From the NCBI GenBank assembly GCA_026002855.1, contig BPGD01000001.1, positions 3,170,001 through 3,234,000 on the forward strand: a DNA stretch of 64,000 nucleotides, written 5' to 3'. The position numbers and the translations under genes were made by a program. Position 1 is the stretch's first letter. Each line of letters starts with the position of its first letter. The notes under the pieces are model-generated. The model ran no database searches. It worked only from the letters and a program-made list of their open reading frames with translations, and was not told the origin of the DNA. This stretch comes from Bryobacteraceae bacterium. Its GTDB lineage: Bacteria; Acidobacteriota; Terriglobia; Bryobacterales; Bryobacteraceae. This document shows, in pieces, positions 53,776-61,136 of the stretch.

Positions 53776-55457
53776 GCTGGCGCCTCCAGAAACCGCGTCC
53801 GCAAGGCTTCCATTCCGATGCGGTGGCAATAGTCGCCAAACGACTCCTGAGAGCGGCGTTCCCGAATCCATGCATCCAGCAGCGGCCGCAGCGTCTGGCC
53901 GATGCGCTCCAACGGCACGTTGTGCGTGTACAGGGTGGCAATGCGCGTCGCCAACGGCGAGCCGCCCAGATAGATCGAGTAGAGCTTCGGGCTCTGGCCG
54001 ACAATGCCGATTTCCGCCGTGTACGGACGCGCACAACCGTTCGGGCAGCCGGTCATCCGCAGATGAATGATCTCGCCCGCGGCCCCGGCTTCGTCCGCCT
54101 GACGCTGGATGTCCTGCACGACGTCCGGCAGCACCCGCTCGCTGTCGGTCAGGGCCAGCCCGCAGGTCGGCAGCGCCGGGCAGGCCATTGAGTGGCGCAA
54201 AATGGGCGGAAGCTCGCCGGGCAGCGCCACCCCGTAATGACGCAGAATGGCTTCCAGCTCGCCACGCGCTTCCGGGGCCAGGTTGGCAAAGATGAGATTC
54301 TGCTGCGGGGTGAAACGCACCTCGGGCTGAAGCTGGCGGACGGCTTCCGCCACCGCGTCCTTCAAGCGTCCGGCCAGCCGGCCGCTCACCACACGGAGCC
54401 CGAAAAACCAGCGTGTGCCGGCGGAGTCCTGCGCATGCCATCCGAGCCAGTCGGCGTGCCGCGCCCACCGCAGCGGCCGCGGCGGCGCAGGCGCCCAGCC
54501 GAGGCGGCGCGTCAGTTGTTCACGGAACCAGTCCAGGCCGCGGTCTTCGATCACGTACTTCAGACGCGCGTGCCGGCGGTTGCTGCGGTCGCCAAAGTCG
54601 CGGTGGATGGAGACCACCGCACGGGCGACATCCAGCACCTGATCGGGACGGACGAAGCCCACCGGATCCGCCAGCCGGGGATGCGTGGTGCGGTCGCCGT
54701 TGGTCTGGCCCATGCCGCCGCCCGCCAGAAACGTGAAGCCTGCCACCTCGCCGCGTTCGAAGTGGGCCACAAAGCCGAGATCATCCGAGTAAATGTCGGC
54801 CGTGTTGTCGCCTTCGCGGGTGAATCCGATTTTGAATTTGCGTGGCAGATACGTGTCTCCGTAGAGCGGCTCGCTTTCCTCGCCCGCGTCCGTCAGGGTG
54901 GCGGCCCGCTCGCCATCCAGCCAGATCTCGGCATAGGCGCGGGTCTTTGGTTTCAGCGAGCGGTCCACCAGCCGCACCCATTCAAGGAGGCTCCGCTGCT
55001 CGGGCGTGTCAAACGGCGCGGCGGTGCAGACGACGTTGCGGACCACGTCCCCGCAGGCGGCCAGCGTGTTCAGGCCGGCGCCGCAGATGCCGCGGATCAG
55101 GTCCCGGAGCGAGCGCTTCCCGACGTAGTGATATTGCACGCCGCCGCGCGAGGTGATGCGGAGCGTGCCGTCGCCCACCTGGCCGGCCAGGCCGTGCAGC
55201 GCCAGATACTGTTCCGGCCGCAGCACGCCGCCCGGCACGCTGACACGCACCATGCAGGAGTATTCCTTTTTCGCCTCCGCCCGCCGCAGATCCCGGTCGT
55301 GCTGCTGATAAATCCCGTGGAACTTGAGCACCAGCGTCGTGTCTTTTGCAAAGTGGGCCGCCTCATTGGCCAGTTCTGCGGCAATGGAACCGCGCAGGCG
55401 GCGGCTGGCCGCCTTGATGACTTCCGCCCCCGACGGTTTTTTCTGCGTTTCGGCCAT
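53772..55457 (-). CDS. cysI: Sulfite reductase (siroheme/[4Fe-4S] hemoprotein)
   Basis: A 561-residue nitrite/sulfite reductase-family hemoprotein. The two half-repeats are visible: YSCMVRVSVPGGVLRPEQYL and LRITSRGGVQYHYVGKRSLR early, and FTPQQNLIFANLAPEARGEL later. The cluster ligands are ACPALPTCGLALTDSERVLP and LRMTGCPNGCARPYTAEIGI, the latter coordinating both cluster and siroheme. Operon context makes sulfite the substrate. No flavoprotein subunit (CysJ) is present, so electrons may come from ferredoxin or an unlinked partner. Two bases separate it from cysN. Confidence 0.93.
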   Translation of the reverse strand: MAETQKKPSGAEVIKAASRRLRGSIAAELANEAAHFAKDTTLVLKFHGIYQQHDRDLRRAEAKKEYSCMVRVSVPGGVLRPEQYLALHGLAGQVGDGTLRITSRGGVQYHYVGKRSLRDLIRGICGAGLNTLAACGDVVRNVVCTAAPFDTPEQRSLLEWVRLVDRSLKPKTRAYAEIWLDGERAATLTDAGEESEPLYGDTYLPRKFKIGFTREGDNTADIYSDDLGFVAHFERGEVAGFTFLAGGGMGQTNGDRTTHPRLADPVGFVRPDQVLDVARAVVSIHRDFGDRSNRRHARLKYVIEDRGLDWFREQLTRRLGWAPAPPRPLRWARHADWLGWHAQDSAGTRWFFGLRVVSGRLAGRLKDAVAEAVRQLQPEVRFTPQQNLIFANLAPEARGELEAILRHYGVALPGELPPILRHSMACPALPTCGLALTDSERVLPDVVQDIQRQADEAGAAGEIIHLRMTGCPNGCARPYTAEIGIVGQSPKLYSIYLGGSPLATRIATLYTHNVPLERIGQTLRPLLDAWIRERRSQESFGDYCHRIGMEALRTRFLEAPA

Positions 55458-55459
55458 CG

Positions 55460-57160
55460 CTAAATGCCCTCCCCGAAAGTGAATTCGTCTCGGGAAATCA
55501 GGACTCCTTTTTCTTCCAAAGCGCGCAAAATCTCCGCGACGGCGCGCTCCGGCTCGTCACTCAGGTTTTCCGGCATTTCCGTCACCGGAAATCCGGAACA
55601 GGCCGAACCCGGCGGCGCAATCACAATCAGACCGGCGCGCAGCAGCGGCTCGAGCGGCGCCACCGGCCCGTCGAGCAGGACGGCGTCCCCGCCGTGCTCG
55701 AACAGCCGGCGCTCCAGCAGTTCAGCGGCGGCCGAACCCGGTGGGGCAATGACAAGCGCCGCGCCGTGGCCGCTGCGGGCGCGGCGCTCGGCCGCGGTGA
55801 GCCGCCCGGCGTGAAAGCGCGGCTGCCGGCGCTGCCGGCGGAGTGACTCCGGGTCTTCGGCCGGAGCCTCGATCATGCCTGCGGCGATGGTGCGGTTCGT
55901 GATCGGATCAACCAGGATGAACGCCCCGTTGCCGCGCACCTCGCCGTATGGGTCGAAGGCCAGCGGCCGCGACGTCTCCCATTCGGCCAGGCCGATGTCG
56001 CTCCACGCAAGCGTTTCCGCCGGACGCGGATCCAGCGTGTGGATGTCCACGCCGTGGCGCAGACGGGCCAGCCGCGCCTGCACCTCGTGCGGCCCATGCC
56101 GCAGCAGGTAGCTTTTGCGCGGCGACAGTGGCTCCGCGCTCATCCACACCGTATGCGCCAGAAAGCGGCGGGACAGGTGCGGCGCCCGCCGCGCAGCCGC
56201 CAGCATCGAGCCGCGCGATACATCGAGTTCGTCCTCCAGCGTCAGCGTCACCGACATCGGCGACACCGCTTCCTCCAGGTCACCGTCGAAGGTGACGATC
56301 CGCGCCACGCGCGTCCCCCGGCCTGAAGGCAGCTCCACCACCTCATCGCCCGGACGCACGCGGCCGGAAACGATCTGCCCCGCGAAACCGCGGAAGCCAT
56401 CGCGCGGGCGGATCACATACTGCACCGGAAACCGGAATGGTCCCGCTGCCGCATCGGCCTGGGGCTCGATCTGCTCAAGATACTCAAGCAGGGACGGCCC
56501 CTCGTACCAGGGCATCCGCGCCGAACGCTCCACCACGTTGTCGCCTTCCAGCGCACTGACCGGAATGAACGTCAGCCGTGCGCCCCTCAGCCGCGGCTCG
56601 AGCGACCGCAGCCCCTCCGCTGCGGCCTCGAACGCTTCGCGGCTGTAGCCGGCCAGGTCCATCTTGTTCACGGCGACAATCAACTCCCTGGCGCCGAGCA
56701 GCGCGGCGATGAACGCGTGCCGCCGCGACTGCGCCACCGCGCCCTTCCGCACGTCCACCAGAATGATGGCCGCGTCCGCCGTCGAGGCGCCCGTGGCCAT
56801 GTTCGGCGTGTACTGCTCGTGGCCGGGCGTGTCGGCGATGATGAACGTGCGGCGCGCCGTCGAAAAATATCGGTACGCCACGTCGATCGTGATTCCCTGC
56901 TCGCGCTCGGCCCGCAGCCCGTCGGTCAGCAGGGAAAAATCAATGGCCCCTCCCGAGCGGTTGATGGGACTCTTTTTTACCGCCTCGATCTGGTCCTCAT
57001 ACACGCTGCGCGTGTCATGCAGCAGCCGCCCGATGAGAGTCGACTTGCCGTCATCCACGCTGCCGGCGGTGGCGAAACGCAACAGCGAACGCTCGCCCGG
57101 CGCCCGGAGAAAATGCGCCAGCGGCAGCCGACGCGCGGCCGTTTCCGTCGATGCCGGCAT
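55460..57160 (-). CDS. cysN: Sulfate adenylyltransferase large subunit with decayed APS-kinase-like tail
   Basis: A 566-residue protein. Residues 20-435 are the GTPase subunit of ATP sulfurylase, with RFATAGSVDDGKSTLIGRLL, the switch region REQGITIDVAYRYFSTARRT, FIIADTPGHEQYTPNMATGA and IVAVNKMDLAGYSREAFEAA, plus two beta-barrel domains. Residues about 450-566 align by pattern with the APS kinase (CysC) domain of CysNC fusions: AALVIAPPGSAAAELLERRL matches the P-loop region but without the GxxGxGKS motif, GDAVLLDG matches LDGDN, and LLRAGLIVIAPPGS matches the next core strand. The domain is about 60 residues too short. The kinase is surely inactive. Confidence 0.93.
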   Translation of the reverse strand: MPASTETAARRLPLAHFLRAPGERSLLRFATAGSVDDGKSTLIGRLLHDTRSVYEDQIEAVKKSPINRSGGAIDFSLLTDGLRAEREQGITIDVAYRYFSTARRTFIIADTPGHEQYTPNMATGASTADAAIILVDVRKGAVAQSRRHAFIAALLGARELIVAVNKMDLAGYSREAFEAAAEGLRSLEPRLRGARLTFIPVSALEGDNVVERSARMPWYEGPSLLEYLEQIEPQADAAAGPFRFPVQYVIRPRDGFRGFAGQIVSGRVRPGDEVVELPSGRGTRVARIVTFDGDLEEAVSPMSVTLTLEDELDVSRGSMLAAARRAPHLSRRFLAHTVWMSAEPLSPRKSYLLRHGPHEVQARLARLRHGVDIHTLDPRPAETLAWSDIGLAEWETSRPLAFDPYGEVRGNGAFILVDPITNRTIAAGMIEAPAEDPESLRRQRRQPRFHAGRLTAAERRARSGHGAALVIAPPGSAAAELLERRLFEHGGDAVLLDGPVAPLEPLLRAGLIVIAPPGSACSGFPVTEMPENLSDEPERAVAEILRALEEKGVLISRDEFTFGEGI

Positions 57161-58074
57161 CAGAAATATCCCTCCCGCTTTTTGAGCTCCATCGAGCCGT
57201 CCTGGTCGTGATCAATCACCCGGTTTTCGCGCTCCGAACGGCGGAATTCCAGCAGTTCAGCAATGATTTTTTCCACCGTGTCCGCCTCCGACCGGATTGC
57301 CCCGCTGCACGGCGTGCAGCCGAGCGTCCGCATCCGGCACATCACCGTCTGCGGCCGCTCACCCGGCAGCAGACGCACGTTCGGCTGATACGGAATGAGC
57401 GTGCCGTTCCGCGCCAGCACCGGCCGCGGACGCGCAAAATAGAGAGGAACGATGGGAATTTTTTCGAGCGCAATGTAGCGCCACACGTCCAGCTCCGTCC
57501 AGTTCGACAGCGGAAAGATCCGCATGTGCTCGCCCGGATCCACCCGGCCGTTGTAGATCGACCACAGTTCGGGCCGCTGCGTCTTCGGGTCCCAGTGGCC
57601 ATTGCGGTCGCGGAAACTGAACACGCGCTCCTTGGCGCGCGAGCGCTCCTCATCGCGGCGCGCCCCGCCGAGCGCGGCATCATAGCCGCCCTCCCGCAGC
57701 GCCTGCACCAACGCCTGCGTGCGCAGAAGCTGGCAGCACTTCGCGGTCCCAAAATCGTAGGGATTCGCGCCCTGCCGGATCGCCTCCCGGTTGGTGTAGA
57801 CCCGCAACTCGGCGCCGATCTCCCGTGTGAAGCGATCCCGGAACTCGATCATCTCCGGGTATTCGTAGGTCGTGTCAATGTGAAGCAGCGGAAACGGCAG
57901 CGGCCCCGGGAAGAAAGCCTTGCGCGCCAGATGGAGCAGGACCGAAGAATCCTTGCCGATTGAATACAACAGCACAGGCCGCGCAAACTGCGCCGCCGCC
58001 TCGCGCAGGATCTGGATACTTTCCGCCTCCAGCCAACGGAGGTGGGACAGGGCAGCGGAATCGGGTCGTGCCAT
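57160..58074 (-). CDS. cysD: Sulfate adenylyltransferase small subunit
   Basis: A 304-residue PP-loop ATPase that adenylates sulfate to APS with CysN. The PP-loop is [20 protein letters not shown] near residue 35, followed by [40 protein letters not shown], and [20 protein letters not shown]. Length is normal. It is the first gene of the operon and meets cysN as TGATG. TACTGT 11 bases before the ATG on the minus strand could be a -10 box, but the -35 region is unclear. Confidence 0.96.
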   Translation of the reverse strand: MARPDSAALSHLRWLEAESIQILREAAAQFARPVLLYSIGKDSSVLLHLARKAFFPGPLPFPLLHIDTTYEYPEMIEFRDRFTREIGAELRVYTNREAIRQGANPYDFGTAKCCQLLRTQALVQALREGGYDAALGGARRDEERSRAKERVFSFRDRNGHWDPKTQRPELWSIYNGRVDPGEHMRIFPLSNWTELDVWRYIALEKIPIVPLYFARPRPVLARNGTLIPYQPNVRLLPGERPQTVMCRMRTLGCTPCSGAIRSEADTVEKIIAELLEFRRSERENRVIDHDQDGSMELKKREGYF

Positions 58075-58195
58075 GGCACAAGCGTACAGTATCTACCCAA
58101 TCCCTAGCAAGAATATCCATTTTCCGGCCTCTACTTGGGGCCGACGATTCAGAGCCGCCAGGGAAGGGTGCGAAGCGGGGCGGAAACGAGCGGAC

Positions 58196-58280
58196 GACGG
58201 CACGAATGCCCGGGCGTGGCCATCTTCATCTCAGCGACCGTCCCGCAGGGCCGTGTGGGCTCTGCGGAAATCGTGCCGTC
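58196..58280 (-). ncRNA. Candidate structured leader or 3' RNA upstream of the cys operon
   Basis: Perfect 10-base arms, GACGGCACGA and TCGTGCCGTC (58196-58205 and 58271-58280), enclose 65 bases. Inside, read on the minus strand, is a second hairpin, CCGCAG-A-GCC with GGC-C-CTGCGG around a CACAC loop, and then GAGATGAAGATGGCCACGCC before the closing arm. The outer helix begins at the TonB receptor stop codon and lies 122 bases ahead of cysD. I cannot match it to SAM, cobalamin or TPP riboswitches. It has no T-tract, so it is not a standard terminator. The rest of the gap (58075-58195) shows nothing else firm. Confidence 0.4.
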
Positions 58281-60510
58281 AGAACAGGCGGATCGTGTAG
58301 GAGAGGCGCACGCCGCGGCCCATCTCCGGGGCGATGTCTTTGATGAAGCTGAGGTGATTCCGGTACAGCCGGTCGCCGAGGTTGAACGTGGTGACGTTGA
58401 AGGTATGCAGCGTGTGGCCGCGCGTCAACGTGTATGACGCGTTCAGGTGGAACACCGTATAGCCGGCGGTGGGATCCTCGTTGGGCGCCACCTGCCACTG
58501 GCGGTTCACCAGCAGCAGCTCCGGCTTCAGGCTCAGGCCTCTCCAGAACCAGTCCAGCCCCAGCCGTCCGCGGGCGGGCGGAATGCGCGGCAGGTTCATC
58601 CGGCCGCCCACGGTGAGGTTGGCGTCGACGTAATCGAAGCCCGTCAGCAGCCACAGCGGGCCGTGCACGCGGACCTGGGCGCGCGCCTCGGCCCCGAGAA
58701 ATCGCGCATCGGCCTGCGAAAACAGGTAAACGGGCAGCGCGTCCTCGATGCCGCCGGTGGGCTGGAAGTAGACGAAGTCGTGCATCTGATACCGGAACAG
58801 GTTGGCCTCTCCACGCACATTGCGGCCCTGGTGGCGCAGCGAGATCTCTACTCCATCGCCGGCCTCGCGCTTCAGGTTCGGATTGCCGATTTCAAAAGCC
58901 AGATTGCCCGGATGCGGCCCGTTATTGTAGAGCTCTTCCAGCGCGGGCGCACGGTAAGAGTGGATGTAATTGGCGACCAGCGCGCCGTTGCTCCACAGCG
59001 GCAGCCACGCGCCGGTGGAGGCAGAAAGACCGCTAAAGCGCCGTTCGCTCCGCCCTTCTGGCGAGTAGTGGTTCGTCTCCCAGCGGCCACCGAACTGGAG
59101 CCGCACGCGCTCCCAGCGGAACTCCTCCAGCCCAAACAGGGCGAAGGCGGACTGGTCAACGGGCGGCGCAAGAGCCTCCGCGCCACGCGTCTTGTAGTCC
59201 CGCTGAAGGCCCCACAGGCCGAAACGCCCGGACCACCGTCCGCGGGGTCGCTGATCGAAAATGCCCGAATAAACGAACTGTCTGTTGAAGAACTGCGTCC
59301 CGGTCACGCCGCCCTCGATCTCACGGTGCGTGTAGTCGGAATAACCGAGGTCAAACTGGAGCTGTTCGAGTGCCGTGTTGATCCTTTTCCAGGAGCCATT
59401 GAAACGGACGTTCGTGCGGCGCATGTCAAGCAGAGAGCTCTCCGGCTCCGCCGCCTCGCCGCCTGCGGCCTGGCCGCCGGACGAGTCCTTCGCGTCCACT
59501 CCGGTAGGGATGCCGTAGGTCGTCTCAATGCGCTGCACCACCGCGTTCCAGCTCAGCCGTTCGCCGTAATGGCCGAGGCCCATCTTGGCGGTGATCATAT
59601 CCGTAAAGGAATTCAGTACGCGGCCGATGGGGGTGTTGTAATCGCCGGTGCGCATGCCGCCGCCGGAGCCGTAAACGAGCCAATTCTCATGGCCGTATTC
59701 AAACGAGCCGCTGCCGCCGCCCTGCGCATTGGCCGTGCCCCCAACGCCGGTGAGCGCCATGTGCAGGCCCTGATGCGGGTGCTGGTTGATGACGTGATGG
59801 TCGGTGAGCACGTTCACCACGCCCCCGATGGCGTTCGACCCATACAGAAGCGTTGCCGGGCCCTTCACCACCTCCACCCGTTCCAGGTCGTTGGGGTCGA
59901 TCGGCTCGCCATGATCGCCCGACTGCGACGAGATCGTCCCCGTCCTCATCCCGTCCTGAAGCACAAGCACGCGGTCGCCGTCAAAGCCGCGGATTACCGG
60001 TCGTGTGGTCCCAGGGCCGTAGCTGCGCTTGGCGACTCCCGCCTCGTCCCCGATCAGATCGCCAAGCGAAGGCGACGCGCTGCGCCCGGTCAACTGATAG
60101 CCGTCCAGCGACGCCACGCTCAGAAGCGCATCCGCCGTGGACTCCTCCCGCCCGGACGCGGTCACCGTGATGGACTCTTTCAATGGACGGATGCCCAGCG
60201 CGAAGTCCACCGTCGCCGTCTCGCCCGCCTGCACTCGGACCGTCTTCTTCTCATCGGTCAGCGCGTGAACATGAGCCACCAGCGTGTATTCGCCGGCCGC
60301 CAGGCCCTGAAATCGGTAGCGGCCCTCCGCGTCGCTTTCCACGATCTTGCCGCCGGGCGTCAGTACCACGGAGGCGCCGCGTAGCGGCTCGCCGTTGCCC
60401 GCAAACGTCACCCGGCCTTCGATCACTGCGGTGGCGGACGATTGCCCATGCAGTCCCCCTGTCAAAAGGAGAGCCGAAGCCAACAACTGCGACACTGTTC
60501 TCAGAAACAT
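58279..60510 (-). CDS. TonB-dependent receptor with carboxypeptidase-like N-terminal domain
   Basis: A 743-residue outer-membrane receptor. After the signal peptide (MFLRTVSQLLASALLLTGGL) comes a carboxypeptidase-regulatory-like domain (residues 28-115, VIEGRVTFAGNGEPLRGASV, GRYRFQGLAAGEYTLVAHVH), then the plug (PVIRGFDGDRVLVLQDGMRT; LERVEVVKGPATLLYGSNAI) and the barrel, ending in RGVRLSYTIRLF with the C-terminal Phe. A His-rich stretch, TDHHVINQHPHQGLHM, follows the plug, which recalls ZnuD-type zinc receptors. The ligand is not known. GAGGTGGAAG fixes the start at 60510; a longer upstream frame is rejected. Confidence 0.9.
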   Translation of the reverse strand: MFLRTVSQLLASALLLTGGLHGQSSATAVIEGRVTFAGNGEPLRGASVVLTPGGKIVESDAEGRYRFQGLAAGEYTLVAHVHALTDEKKTVRVQAGETATVDFALGIRPLKESITVTASGREESTADALLSVASLDGYQLTGRSASPSLGDLIGDEAGVAKRSYGPGTTRPVIRGFDGDRVLVLQDGMRTGTISSQSGDHGEPIDPNDLERVEVVKGPATLLYGSNAIGGVVNVLTDHHVINQHPHQGLHMALTGVGGTANAQGGGSGSFEYGHENWLVYGSGGGMRTGDYNTPIGRVLNSFTDMITAKMGLGHYGERLSWNAVVQRIETTYGIPTGVDAKDSSGGQAAGGEAAEPESSLLDMRRTNVRFNGSWKRINTALEQLQFDLGYSDYTHREIEGGVTGTQFFNRQFVYSGIFDQRPRGRWSGRFGLWGLQRDYKTRGAEALAPPVDQSAFALFGLEEFRWERVRLQFGGRWETNHYSPEGRSERRFSGLSASTGAWLPLWSNGALVANYIHSYRAPALEELYNNGPHPGNLAFEIGNPNLKREAGDGVEISLRHQGRNVRGEANLFRYQMHDFVYFQPTGGIEDALPVYLFSQADARFLGAEARAQVRVHGPLWLLTGFDYVDANLTVGGRMNLPRIPPARGRLGLDWFWRGLSLKPELLLVNRQWQVAPNEDPTAGYTVFHLNASYTLTRGHTLHTFNVTTFNLGDRLYRNHLSFIKDIAPEMGRGVRLSYTIRLF

Positions 60511-60663
60511 CTTCCACCTCTCATTGTCCTGGCCGGCCATGCCACGCTCTTCCTTTTTCCGGTTGAGCGGGCCGCATTCCCGCATGAGCGGGACGAATTC
60601 CGGTTCCGGCGGGACGCGGGCTGGCACGCAGGATATGCAATGCTGTGACCAGAGGGGTACGGG

Positions 60664-61092
60664 ATGAGATACTTTGACCTCGAGTCCGCACGGGCGCTTC
60701 TGCCCGAACTCCGCCGCCTGATGCGGGAGGCGATGCAGGCGCGCACGGAGCTGGAGGCCGTTCGCGATCGGCTCGCGACCTTCGCCGCCAGGGCCCAGAT
60801 GCTCGGCGGCGTCCCCTATGATGCGGATGCGGCCGCACGGTGGCAGGCGCAGCTGGCCGAACACACGGGCCAGGTGCGTCAGGCGGTGTCTCAGATCACC
60901 TCGCTCGGTGTTCAGGTCAAGGACCTCGAGATCGGCCTGGTCGATTTTCCCACCATCTACCGGGGCGAAGAAGTGCTGCTGTGCTGGCGGCTGGACGAGC
61001 CCGATATCGCCTGGTGGCACGGCATGCAAGAAGGCTACAAGGGCCGCAAGCCGGTGGACGGGGATTTCATCGCGCGCCATCGCGGCCAGTAG
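60664..61092 (+). CDS. DUF2203-family protein
   Basis: A 142-residue soluble protein of the DUF2203 family. The N-terminal helix YFDLESARALLPELRRLMRE and the C-terminal signature DLEIGLVDFPTIYRGEEVLL, CWRLDEPDIAWWHGMQEGYK are characteristic. The function of this family is unknown. The middle is a long helical stretch that may form a coiled coil. Start at the ATG at 60664, preceded by AGAGGGG. It is divergent from the TonB receptor and 44 bases ahead of the sensor kinase. Confidence 0.88.
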   Translation: MRYFDLESARALLPELRRLMREAMQARTELEAVRDRLATFAARAQMLGGVPYDADAAARWQAQLAEHTGQVRQAVSQITSLGVQVKDLEIGLVDFPTIYRGEEVLLCWRLDEPDIAWWHGMQEGYKGRKPVDGDFIARHRGQ

Positions 61093-61136
61093 CGGCCGTA
61101 AACGCACCCGGCACCGTGCGCATATGATGGAGAAAC

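Noticed and set aside
55460-57160. Calling the gene a bifunctional CysNC
   Set aside because: The C-terminal part has no P-loop and is about 60 residues short, so APS kinase activity cannot be supported.
58075-58278. SAM, cobalamin or TPP riboswitch ahead of cysD
   Set aside because: A CTGAGAT word recalls the TPP box, but the partner sequences of TPP are missing and no SAM or cobalamin core is seen. I kept only an unnamed structured-RNA candidate.
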